Positions 1 to 4,887 are shown, numbered from the stretch's first letter. The stretch: 5,148 nucleotides of DNA from Oscillospiraceae bacterium (GCA_016296565.1 JAEDJB010000127.1:1-5148), one strand, 5' to 3'. Notes: generated from the letters alone by a model not told the origin. Made by a program: numbers and translations.

Positions 1-2
1 AA

Positions 3-21
3 GCTCCCCCTCTGGGGGAGC
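3..21 (-). terminator. Hairpin after the dipeptidase stop, possible operon terminator
   Basis: A perfect 8-bp stem (GCTCCCCC / GGGGGAGC) with a 3-nt loop lies 12 nt beyond the dipeptidase stop codon in the direction of transcription. Read on the minus strand it is followed by TT and then the window ends, so the U-tract a rho-independent terminator needs cannot be confirmed. Its position makes an operon-end terminator the most likely role. A GC-rich intergenic repeat is the alternative. Confidence 0.45.
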
Positions 22-33
22 CAAGGGCGCGGG

Positions 34-972
34 TCACAGGGTTTCTTTATAAAACCGCCACACGTTTTCCCAGCAGATGGCGTCGATTTCCCGGGGCGTA
101 AACCCGGCCCGCTCCATTTCCCGGGTGAGCTGGTCCATGCCGGCGGCGTCCCCCAGCTCCAGGGGGCAGCCGATGCCGTCGAAGTCGGACCCCAGGGCCA
201 CCACCTCCAGACCGGCCACGTCCTTCATGTGCTTCATGTGGCGGACGATGTCGGCGGTGCGGGACGTTTTGCTCTCTCCCAGAAAATCCGCGTAGAAATT
301 CACCCCGGCGATGCCGCCCCGGTCCGCCAGGGCCCGGAGCATCTCGTCGGTCAGGTTCCTCTGGTGGGGCCACAGGGCCCGGCAGCTGGAATGGCTGGCG
401 GCAAAGGGCTTTTTCGCTTCCCGGCACACGTCCCAGAACCCCTGGTCGCTGAGGTGGGACACGTCGGGGACCATCCCCAGCTGTTCCATCTCCGCCAGAA
501 ATTCATAGCCCTTGTCCTTCAGGCCCAGAGAACTGCCGTTGGGGCCGGACAGCTGGTTTTCATAGTTCCAGGTGAGGGTCAGCATCCGGACCCCCAGCCG
601 GTGGAGGGTGCGCAGATTGTCCAGGTCGCCTTTGCACACGCCCCCCTCCTCTACAGTAAGGACGCTGGCAATCTTCCCCTCCCGACGGGCCTGTTCCAGG
701 TCCGTAAAGGAACGGGCAGGCAGAACCAGGTCCCGGTTGGCCTCGGTCTGGCTTACATACAGCTCCGCCAGGGTCAGCACAGACCCCCAGGGGTCCGTGG
801 TTTTCGCCAGGTCCACGAAGAGGGCAAAGTTTTGCAGGGCATAGCCGCTGTGTTTCAGCTTTTCCAGGTTGATGTGCATCCCCTGGCCGTTCCGCAGGCC
901 CAGGGTCTCCCCCGCCCGGCGGCGCTGATGGAGCCAGGAGATGGTGTCGCAGTGCAGATCAGCAAAGGGCAT
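34..972 (-). CDS. Membrane-type dipeptidase (peptidase family M19)
   Basis: This encodes a 312-aa zinc dipeptidase of the renal dipeptidase/M19 family. Family members hydrolyse a broad range of dipeptides, including some with D-residues, with a binuclear zinc centre in a TIM-barrel. Visible ligand motifs are His7-x-Asp9 near the N-terminus (DLHCDT), the bridging glutamate in VEEGG (Glu108/109), His173 in DVSHLS, His194 in ASHSS, and Asp263 in GSDFDG. The NLTDE stretch after the second histidine motif is also typical. Length matches bacterial M19 enzymes. No signal peptide is visible, so it probably acts in the cytoplasm. The ATG at 970-972 is preceded by GGAGG (981-985) with an 8-nt spacer, and the stop of the upstream ATPase gene is only 3 nt away, indicating co-transcription and translational coupling. 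Paired with a peptide importer, its likely job is to cleave imported dipeptides. Exact substrate preference cannot be read from sequence. Confidence 0.95.
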   Translation of the reverse strand: MPFADLHCDTISWLHQRRRAGETLGLRNGQGMHINLEKLKHSGYALQNFALFVDLAKTTDPWGSVLTLAELYVSQTEANRDLVLPARSFTDLEQARREGKIASVLTVEEGGVCKGDLDNLRTLHRLGVRMLTLTWNYENQLSGPNGSSLGLKDKGYEFLAEMEQLGMVPDVSHLSDQGFWDVCREAKKPFAASHSSCRALWPHQRNLTDEMLRALADRGGIAGVNFYADFLGESKTSRTADIVRHMKHMKDVAGLEVVALGSDFDGIGCPLELGDAAGMDQLTREMERAGFTPREIDAICWENVWRFYKETL

Positions 973-975
973 GGC

Positions 976-1944
976 TTACACCTCCAAGGGAAAATGGCAG
1001 GCCAGCTGGCGCTCCCCCTGGGTCACCAGCGGGGGAACGGTTTCGGCGCAGACTTCTTTGGCATAGGGACAGCGGGTGCGGAACCGGCAGCCGGAGGGCG
1101 GGTCCACCGGGCTGGGGATTTCCCCCGTCAGGCGGCCCAGGGCCTCGTCCCGGCGGGTGGGGTCCGGCCGGGGGACCGAATCCAGCAGAAAGCGGGTGTA
1201 GGGGTGCCGAGGGGAGGAAAACAGGTCCCGGGTGGGACCCACCTCGCACACCCGGCCCAGGAACATGACGCACACCCGGTCGGCAATGTGGCGCACCACC
1301 CCCAGGTCGTGGGACACGAAGAGATAGGTCAGCCGGTGGGCCTCCTGGAGGTCGGCCAGCAGGTTCAGCATCTGGGCCTGGACGGACACGTCCAGGGCGG
1401 ACACCGGCTCGTCGCACACCACCAGCCGGGGGTTCAGGGCCAAAGCCCGGGCCAGCACCACCCGCTGCCGCTGGCCCCCGGAGAGCTGATGGGGGTACCG
1501 GTCCAGCAGGTCCGGGGACAGGCCCACCTGCTCCAGCAGCTCCGCCGCCCGCCGGGGCATCTCCCGGCTGGGGCACAGGTCGTGCAGGCGCATGGGCTCC
1601 GCCAGCAGCCCCGCCACGTTCAGCCGGGGATTTAAGGCGGAGGCGGTGTCCTGAAAGACCATCTGCATCTGCCGCCGGAGCGCCCGCAGGTCCTTCTTGG
1701 AGAGCTGGGCCAGGTCCTTCCCGTCAAAGAGGGCCTGGCCGGAGGTGGGCTCCAGCAGCCCCAGGAGCAGGCGGCCCAGGGTGGATTTCCCGCAGCCGGA
1801 CTCCCCCACGAGAGCCAGGGTCTCCCCCTGGTAAATGGCGATGTCCACCTGGGACACCGCGTGGAGCACCGCGCCCTTGCCCCGGCCCTTCACCGGAAAG
1901 GTTTTGGTGAGGGCGCGGCCCTCGGATAAGATCGGTCGGTCCAT
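976..1944 (-). CDS. Oligopeptide/dipeptide ABC transporter ATP-binding protein, OppF/DppF type
   Basis: This encodes a 322-aa ABC ATPase, one of the two nucleotide-binding subunits of an Opp/Dpp/Ni-type importer on the cytoplasmic face of the membrane. Visible elements in order: Walker [10 protein letters not shown] (47-55), Q-loop Gln98 in MVFQD, signature LSGGQ (154-158), Walker B LVVCDE (174-179), D-loop SALD, and H-loop His212. The C-terminal oligo_HPY extension starts at RHPYT (about 246). It carries four cysteines (286, 292, 299, 316) spaced C-x5-C-x6-C-x16-C, as in family members that bind an iron-sulfur cluster. The canonical LSGGQ and the second place in the operon favour OppF/DppF over OppD/DppD. 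The ATG at 1942-1944 has AAAGGAG (1950-1956) 5 nt upstream, overlapping the last base of the oppD stop codon, and 11 nt separate the genes. Ligand specificity (di- or oligopeptide, less likely nickel) is inferred mainly from the M19 neighbour. Confidence 0.94.
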   Translation of the reverse strand: MDRPILSEGRALTKTFPVKGRGKGAVLHAVSQVDIAIYQGETLALVGESGCGKSTLGRLLLGLLEPTSGQALFDGKDLAQLSKKDLRALRRQMQMVFQDTASALNPRLNVAGLLAEPMRLHDLCPSREMPRRAAELLEQVGLSPDLLDRYPHQLSGGQRQRVVLARALALNPRLVVCDEPVSALDVSVQAQMLNLLADLQEAHRLTYLFVSHDLGVVRHIADRVCVMFLGRVCEVGPTRDLFSSPRHPYTRFLLDSVPRPDPTRRDEALGRLTGEIPSPVDPPSGCRFRTRCPYAKEVCAETVPPLVTQGERQLACHFPLEV

Positions 1945-1955
1945 AAGGTCTCCTT

Positions 1956-2930
1956 TCAGGGCTTACCCATGGGGTGCACGCAGCGCACCTGGTGGTGCTC
2001 CCCCGCGGGGGCCAGCCGGGGCGCCTGCCGGGCGCAGACCGGCTGGGCGCAGTCGCACCGCTGGCAGAAACGGCAGCCCGGGGGCAGGCTGGACAGGTCA
2101 GGGACGGAGCCCCGGATGTTGTACAGCCGCTTTTCCTCCCCCTCCAGGGAGGGGATGGCCTTCAGCAGCCCCAGGGTGTAGGGGTGGCGGGGGTTGCGGA
2201 AGAGCTCGAAGGTCTCCGCCTGCTCCACAATCTGCCCGGCGTACATCACATACACATAGTCGCACAGCTGGGCCACCACCCCCATGTTGTGGGTGATCAG
2301 GAGGATGGCGGTGCCGTGGTCCCGGCGCAGGTCCCCCATGAGGCGGAGGATCTGGGCCTGGATGGTCACGTCCAGGGCGGTGGTGGGCTCGTCGGCAATG
2401 AGCAGCTCCGGCTCGCAGGCCATGGCCATGGCGATCATCACCCGCTGGCGCAGGCCCCCGGAGAGCTGCCGGGGATAGTCGTCCAGCCGGGCCGCCGGGT
2501 CAGGGATGCCCACCTGGCGGAAGAGGTCCGCCGTTTTCTCCCGGGCCTGGGCCCGGTTCAGCCCCTGGTGGAGCCGCAGCACCTCCGCCACCTGGGCCCC
2601 CACGGTGTACACCGGGTTCAGGGAGGTCATAGGGTCCTGAAAGATCATGGCGATTCGGTTGCCCCGGAGCTTTCGCAGCTCCTTTTCCGGCAGTTTCCGC
2701 AGGTCCCGGCCCCCGAAGAGGATCTCCCCCTGGGTCACCTGGCCCGGAGGACGCACCAGGCCCAGCACCGACAGGGCGGTGACGCTCTTGCCGCAGCCGG
2801 ACTCCCCCACAAGCCCCACGATGGTGCCCCGGGGCACCGACAGGTGGATGCCGTCCACGGCGGTGAGCTTCCCCTTGTCCGTCTGAAATTCCGTTTGCAG
2901 CCCGGCGATGGTTAAGGCGTTTTTTTCCAC
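1956..2930 (-). CDS. Oligopeptide/dipeptide ABC transporter ATP-binding protein, OppD/DppD type
   Basis: This encodes a 324-aa ABC ATPase, the partner subunit to the downstream OppF/DppF-type protein. Elements: Walker [10 protein letters not shown] (42-50), Q-loop Gln98 in MIFQDP, an OppD-style degenerate signature LSGGL-RQR (156-163), Walker B LLIADE (176-181), TALD D-loop, and H-loop His214. The oligo_HPY tail begins at RHPYT (248-252). Cysteines 286, 292, 299 and 317 repeat the C-x5-C-x6-C-x17-C pattern, with extra Cys289 and Cys294. I chose the GTG at 2928-2930: it is preceded by GGGAGG (2938-2943) with a 7-nt spacer, and the protein then begins MEKNALTI, matching the family's short N-terminus. 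An in-frame TTG at 2955-2957 would add nine residues, but has a weak ribosome site and lies only about 6 nt from the predicted transcription start. This is the first gene of the operon. No permease or binding-protein gene precedes it. Confidence 0.93.
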   Translation of the reverse strand: MEKNALTIAGLQTEFQTDKGKLTAVDGIHLSVPRGTIVGLVGESGCGKSVTALSVLGLVRPPGQVTQGEILFGGRDLRKLPEKELRKLRGNRIAMIFQDPMTSLNPVYTVGAQVAEVLRLHQGLNRAQAREKTADLFRQVGIPDPAARLDDYPRQLSGGLRQRVMIAMAMACEPELLIADEPTTALDVTIQAQILRLMGDLRRDHGTAILLITHNMGVVAQLCDYVYVMYAGQIVEQAETFELFRNPRHPYTLGLLKAIPSLEGEEKRLYNIRGSVPDLSSLPPGCRFCQRCDCAQPVCARQAPRLAPAGEHHQVRCVHPMGKP

Positions 2931-2937
2931 GGGTCCG

Positions 2938-2943
2938 CCTCCC
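2938..2943 (-). promoter_or_regulatory. Ribosome binding site that decides the GTG start of oppD-type gene
   Basis: GGGAGG on the minus strand sits 7 nt before the GTG at 2928-2930. It is a much better Shine-Dalgarno site than the AGGA a few bases before the upstream in-frame TTG at 2957, so it fixes the start at GTG. Confidence 0.75.
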
Positions 2944-2969
2944 TTCTTTCCGTTCAAGATTTCCTGTTC

Positions 2970-2998
2970 AGTTTAGCACACCGGAAAAGTTTGGGCAA
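2970..2998 (-). promoter_or_regulatory. Predicted promoter of the oppD-oppF-dipeptidase operon
   Basis: On the minus strand TTGCCC (2993-2998, -35) is 17 nt from TAAACT (2970-2975, -10). The -10 is preceded by TGC, an extended -10 element. Each hexamer matches the vegetative consensus at four of six positions with ideal spacing. Transcription would begin near 2963, giving a leader of about 33 nt before the GTG start. It would let the operon be expressed independently of the riboswitch upstream. Confidence 0.55.
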
Positions 2999-3037
2999 CC
3001 ACTTCCGCTCCCCCCAAAGCGACAGAAGCTCCGTTGG

Positions 3038-3098
3038 CGGGCGGCTGATAGCCGCCCCTACAGGGGGGCGCAAAGTAGGGGCGGATAGCATCCGCCCG
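3038..3098. repeat. Two-armed palindromic intergenic repeat with nested hairpins
   Basis: Two 24-bp arms (3038-3061 and 3075-3098) are inverted copies of each other, matching at 21 of 24 positions, around a 13-bp centre. Each arm itself folds into an 8-bp stem with a 3-nt loop: GGGCGGCT/AGCCGCCC at 3039-3057 and GGGCGGAT/ATCCGCCC at 3079-3097. The inner 10 bp of the arms (CCGCCCCTAC and GTAGGGGCGG) pair perfectly. The DNA could thus fold as one long hairpin or as two small ones. The compact dyad in non-coding DNA suggests a dispersed REP/MITE-like element. No coding sequence is visible, and copy number elsewhere in the genome cannot be seen here. Confidence 0.7.
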
Positions 3099-3236
3099 AA
3101 AAACGCCGCTCTTTTTCCCCCAGACGCAAAAACGACAGCCTGTATGGCTGTCGTTCTTGCAGAAAAAGAGTTGTTGTTCCCTGGAAGGTGGGAAGGAATC
3201 ATCAAAGAAACCAATTACCGTTTTTTCCCTGGAATG
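3099..3236. other. Non-coding spacer between the riboswitch terminator and the palindromic repeat
   Basis: This stretch contains the 15-bp hairpin described separately and a short direct repeat, TTCCCTGGAA, at 3177-3186 and again about 45 bp further right. Open frames across it on either strand lack ribosome sites and have low-complexity, family-less translations running through the palindrome, so I see no gene here. Confidence 0.55.
3126..3160 (-). terminator. Fifteen-base-pair hairpin, possible second terminator before the opp operon
   Basis: On the minus strand GCAAGAACGACAGCC pairs with GGCTGTCGTTTTTGC through all 15 positions (one G-U) around the 5-nt loop ATACA. The plus-strand version has an A-C mismatch at the G-U position, so the structure is better as minus-strand RNA. 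Five U residues lie at the 3' side but fall inside the extended stem. With only the inner 10 bp formed, they would act as a short U-tract. It could stop riboswitch read-through before the opp operon. Confidence 0.45.
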
Positions 3237-3285
3237 AAAAAAGAGGATATACAGGCGCAGGGGGTCTCCCTGCCTGTATATCCTC
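3237..3285 (-). terminator. Rho-independent terminator / expression platform of the glycine riboswitch
   Basis: On the minus strand a 13-bp stem starting GAGGATATACAGG (3273-3285 with 3243-3255) continues through a 2-nt bulge into CAGGG/CCCTG and a 5-nt loop, giving 18 bp in all. Six U residues (3237-3242) follow at once. This is a textbook terminator on this strand only. The first three bases of its 5' arm (GAG, 3283-3285) are also the 3' strand of aptamer 2 helix P1, so glycine binding and full terminator pairing compete there. The overlap is small: ten lower base pairs plus the upper five would still be available, so how strongly glycine relieves termination is uncertain. Confidence 0.85.
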
Positions 3286-3349
3286 TGTATCACAGCCTGA
3301 AAGCGTTACTTCTACGGCGACCGGGTCACGTGCCCGGTTCTCTCCAGAG
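3283..3349 (-). promoter_or_regulatory. Glycine riboswitch, aptamer 2
   Basis: Second, ligand-proximal glycine aptamer, minus strand. P1 is CTCTG (3345-3349) with CAGAG (3283-3287). P2 is GAGAG directly after it, pairing with CUUUC of the conserved CUUUCAGG. P3 is ACCGGG/CCCGGT with a 7-nt loop, followed by a CGCCG-x2-GAAG core segment. CTCTGGAGAG at the start of the second aptamer and CUUUCAGG are hallmark glycine riboswitch sequences (compare Bacillus subtilis gcvT leader). The aptamer is compact, lacking the longer P3b region. Its P1 runs straight into the terminator, as expected for the aptamer that talks to the expression platform. Confidence 0.88.
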
Positions 3350-3463
3350 TGTCGTCCATAAAAGGTACATTGACCTGAAAGTTTCTCCGCGGGTCGGCAG
3401 GCCCGGGGATTGCTTCATCGGTTTCCGCCCGCAGCGGAATCTCCCTTTTACTTCATCCGATCC
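3350..3463 (-). promoter_or_regulatory. Glycine riboswitch, leader, aptamer 1 and linker (tandem arrangement)
   Basis: First aptamer of a tandem glycine riboswitch, minus strand. P1 is TAAAAGG/CCTTTTA, a perfect 7 bp (3444-3450 with 3359-3365). P2 is GGGAG with CTTTC of the conserved ACTTTCAGG. P3 begins TTCCGC/GCGGAA, and the core CCGATGAAGCAA corresponds to the family's CGCCGAAGG-x-GCAA. The leader (GGATGA, 3451-3463) and the linker (GGACGACA, 3350-3358) carry the AUGA and CGA elements known to form a kink-turn between leader and linker in tandem glycine riboswitches. The presence of both halves of the kink-turn argues that the element is intact and under selection. Both aptamers bind glycine in studied examples, usually activating glycine cleavage or export genes. 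Confidence 0.9.
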
Positions 3464-3482
3464 TTATGTAATTGGTGGTTAT

Positions 3483-3512
3483 ACTATACCATGGATGAGG
3501 CGGATTTGTCAA
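3483..3512 (-). promoter_or_regulatory. Promoter of the glycine riboswitch transcript
   Basis: Minus-strand TTGACA (3507-3512) is a perfect -35 hexamer. TATAGT (3483-3488) matches the -10 consensus at five of six positions and is preceded by TGG, an extended -10. The spacer is 18 nt. Transcription would start near 3475, about 12 nt before the kink-turn leader. It lies immediately beyond the rubrerythrin terminator, so the riboswitch RNA is an independent transcription unit. Confidence 0.85.
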
Positions 3513-3515
3513 GGG

Positions 3516-3556
3516 AAAAAAAAGGAAGCGGCAGAACGGTTTGTTCTGCCGCTTCC
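3516..3556 (-). terminator. Rubrerythrin terminator
   Basis: A perfect 14-bp stem (GGAAGCGGCAGAAC with its complement; 3543-3556 and 3524-3537) with a 5-nt loop is followed on the minus strand by eight U residues (3516-3523). It lies 38 nt after the rubrerythrin stop. A smaller 6-bp hairpin, CCGCGC/GCGCGG at 3562-3577, sits between the stop and the terminator. The plus strand lacks a U-tract, so it acts only leftwards. Confidence 0.93.
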
Positions 3557-3594
3557 CGGGACCGCGCAGAAGCGCGGGGAGGTCACTGCAATAA

Positions 3595-4128
3595 TTAGTA
3601 GTTGTCTGCCTTGATCTCGAAGAAGGCCTGGGGATGACCGCAGACGGGGCACTCCTCGGGCGCGGTGTCGCCATATTCCAGGTGACCGCAGTTGCGGCAG
3701 TACCAAACCTTCACGGTGGACTTCTTGAAGACCTGGTCGTTCTCCAGGTTCTCCACCAGCTTCAGGTAACGCTCATAGTGGGACTTTTCGATCTCGCCCA
3801 CGGCGGCGAACATGTCAGCAATCCGGTGGAAACCCTCTTCCCGGGCCTCCTTGGACATGCGCTGATACATGTCGGTCCATTCCTCGTGCTCGCCCTCGGC
3901 GGCGGCCATCAGGTTCTCGGCGGTGGTGCCGATGCCGGAGAGCTCCTTGAACCACAGCTTGGCGTGCTCCTTCTCGTTGCCGGCGGTCTCCTCGAAGAAT
4001 GCGGCAATCTGCTCATAGCCCTCCTTGCGGGCCTGGGATGCGAAGTAAGTATACTTGTTGCGGGCCATGCTCTCGCCGGCAAATGCCTCCAGCAGGTTGG
4101 CCTCGGTCTTGCTGCCTTTCAGTTCCAT
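3595..4128 (-). CDS. rbr: Rubrerythrin
   Basis: This 177-aa protein has the classic rubrerythrin layout: an N-terminal four-helix diiron domain and a C-terminal rubredoxin-like domain. Diiron ligands are visible as Glu19 (AGES), Glu52-x2-His55 (NEKEH), Glu80 and Glu83 (EGEHEEW), and Glu114-x2-His117 (EIEKSH). The iron-binding rubredoxin knuckles are Cys144-x2-Cys147 and Cys160-x2-Cys163. In anaerobes the enzyme reduces hydrogen peroxide to water in the cytoplasm, taking electrons through the rubredoxin site. The slightly compact length and intact ligand sets fit clostridial rubrerythrins. The ATG at 4126-4128 has AAAGGAG (4137-4143) with an 8-nt spacer. It is a single-gene unit, closed by its own strong terminator and divergent from the lipoprotein gene. 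A palindrome in the upstream region may be an operator. Confidence 0.96.
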   Translation of the reverse strand: MELKGSKTEANLLEAFAGESMARNKYTYFASQARKEGYEQIAAFFEETAGNEKEHAKLWFKELSGIGTTAENLMAAAEGEHEEWTDMYQRMSKEAREEGFHRIADMFAAVGEIEKSHYERYLKLVENLENDQVFKKSTVKVWYCRNCGHLEYGDTAPEECPVCGHPQAFFEIKADNY

Positions 4129-4196
4129 AATGACGTCTCCTTTCTGTTTTGGGTTGGTGGTTCCTGTTTTCTATGTAAAGTGTGTGAGTCAGGACG

Positions 4197-4222
4197 TTTA
4201 TACTGCGGTTATTTTACCGCAG
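4197..4222 (-). promoter_or_regulatory. Possible rubrerythrin promoter with an adjoining palindrome
   Basis: On the minus strand TATAAA (4197-4202) could be the -10 box, 68 nt before the rubrerythrin ATG. Directly upstream is a 20-bp dyad: CTGCGGT and ACCGCAG, a perfect 7-bp inverted repeat (4203-4209, 4216-4222) around AT-only DNA. It fills the promoter spacer, where a repressor would block RNA polymerase. No good -35 hexamer is visible at the right distance. The dyad does not resemble the A/T-rich PerR box. No T-tract follows on either strand, so it is not a terminator. Confidence 0.35.
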
Positions 4223-4365
4223 CATTGTCCCTCTCTTCTGTGACTTTGCCACATTTTACAAAAAAAAGCAAGTGGTATTTTTGGCGGATTCTTGTTCTTC
4301 TAAAAAATCTCCGGCGGCGCATACTACGTTACGCGGCCCTTCGCCGCAAATTTCTGAACAAACAC
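4223..4365. other. Rest of the divergent rbr/lipoprotein intergenic region
   Basis: The stretch is AT-rich up to about 4310, including an eight-A run at 4259-4267, and GC-richer after that. A small hairpin GCGGC/GCCGC with loop CCTTC sits about 30 bp before the lipoprotein ribosome site and could lie in that gene's leader. I could not find a plus-strand promoter with acceptable hexamers and spacing, so the lipoprotein promoter is unassigned. Confidence 0.4.
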
Positions 4366-4376
4366 GGAGGGAACGT

Positions 4377-4754
4377 ATGGTTCGAAAACTGATGACCGCC
4401 GCTCTCATCCTCACCCTTGGCCTCACCGCCGCCGGCTGCGGCGGGACCAACACCAGCACCGCCGCCCACCGCTGGAACAACCAGAACAACGCGCTGGTCC
4501 AGCAGAACCAGGCCCGCGGTCCCCTGGATGACCGGACCGACGGCACCTATTCCGCCGACGGCAGCGGCAGAGTAAACGGCTACAACACCGAGGGCTACAC
4601 CGGCAGCAGCACCCTGACCACCACCGGCCGGGGCCTGGCCAACGCCGGGGAGGACCTGACCCGGGGGGCCACCGACGCCGCCCGCAGCGTGGGCGACGCC
4701 GTGGAGGACACCCTGGACGGGATGACCGGCACCGGGAAAACCACCACGAAATAA
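4377..4754 (+). CDS. Small putative lipoprotein, unknown function
   Basis: This encodes a 125-aa secreted lipoprotein. Residues 1-21 form a lipoprotein signal: a basic start (MVRK), a hydrophobic segment (LMTAALILTLGL), and a lipobox-like TAAGC placing the lipidated cysteine at Cys21. The mature part of about 105 residues is low-complexity and polar, rich in Gly, Thr, Asn, Asp and Ser, with no cysteine after the signal. A C-terminal segment GLANAGEDLTRGATDAARSV (about 84-103) is faintly reminiscent of entericidin-like small lipoproteins. The ATG at 4377 is chosen because GGAGGG (4366-4371) lies 5 nt upstream and the signal peptide begins there. An in-frame upstream ATG at 4272 would put 35 unlikely residues before it. 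It is monocistronic and the only plus-strand gene. It is probably anchored to the outer face of the membrane; function not recognised. Confidence 0.8.
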   Translation: MVRKLMTAALILTLGLTAAGCGGTNTSTAAHRWNNQNNALVQQNQARGPLDDRTDGTYSADGSGRVNGYNTEGYTGSSTLTTTGRGLANAGEDLTRGATDAARSVGDAVEDTLDGMTGTGKTTTK

Positions 4755-4774
4755 CTTCCACAGCATATGGACAA

Positions 4775-4801
4775 AGCAGAGGCGGAGTTTCCGCCTCTGC
4801 T
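4775..4801. terminator. Strong hairpin after the lipoprotein gene
   Basis: A perfect 12-bp stem (AGCAGAGGCGGA / TCCGCCTCTGCT) with a 3-nt loop lies 20 nt beyond the lipoprotein stop. Position suggests its terminator, but no U-run follows on either strand (CTGCTGTTCC on plus, TTGTCC on minus), so it may be a weak or factor-assisted bidirectional terminator, or only an mRNA-stabilising 3' structure. Confidence 0.5.
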
Positions 4802-4819
4802 CTGCTGTTCCGGCTCGTT

Positions 4820-4849
4820 ATTGTAACAATGGCGCGCCGCGCGAATCAA
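4820..4849 (-). promoter_or_regulatory. Possible minus-strand promoter antisense to the lipoprotein gene
   Basis: TTGATT (4844-4849) is 18 nt from TACAAT (4820-4825), the latter preceded by TGT (extended -10). Transcription would start near 4813 and run through the hairpin into the lipoprotein gene in antisense. The spacer contains an unusually GC-rich GGCGCGCC palindrome, and with no gene to serve the match may be chance. Confidence 0.22.
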
Positions 4850-4887
4850 CCGCTGTTCGGTTTATTCAGCAGACATTATTTGAACTA

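Noticed and set aside
229..1635. Long plus-strand open frame of 468 codons opposite the dipeptidase and OppF-type genes
   Set aside because: It is an antisense shadow created by high GC at third codon positions. It has no ribosome site, its translation is rich in Gly, Pro, His and Gln without any domain, and it crosses two genuine genes.
1974..2915. Plus-strand open frame of 313 codons opposite the OppD-type gene
   Set aside because: Same antisense effect. The composition is His/Gly/Pro/Gln-rich and the opposite strand has all ABC ATPase motifs.
3038..3098. CRISPR array
   Set aside because: There are only two arms, they are inverted rather than direct, and there is no spacer series.
2973..3293. 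Minus-strand open frame of 106 codons just after the glycine riboswitch, a possible regulated small protein
   Set aside because: Its start lies inside the terminator and aptamer region, it has no Shine-Dalgarno site, and it runs through the hairpins and palindromic repeat. The translation has no recognisable features.
3283..3463. Alternative identity for the structured leader (T-box or SAM riboswitch)
   Set aside because: No T-box antiterminator sequence or SAM-type core is present, whereas CTCTGGAGAG, two TTTCAGG cores and kink-turn halves fit the glycine class.
2991..3614. Plus-strand open frame of 207 codons across the intergenic region
   Set aside because: It runs antisense through the palindrome, riboswitch, promoter and terminator, lacks a ribosome site, and its translation looks random.
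4272..4376. Upstream in-frame ATG extending the lipoprotein by 35 residues
   Set aside because: It would bury the signal peptide, has no ribosome site, and the ATG at 4377 has GGAGGG at the right distance.
4329..4766. Minus-strand open frames opposite the lipoprotein gene
   Set aside because: Gly/Val/Ala- or Arg/Cys-rich translations typical of antisense shadows, with no ribosome sites.
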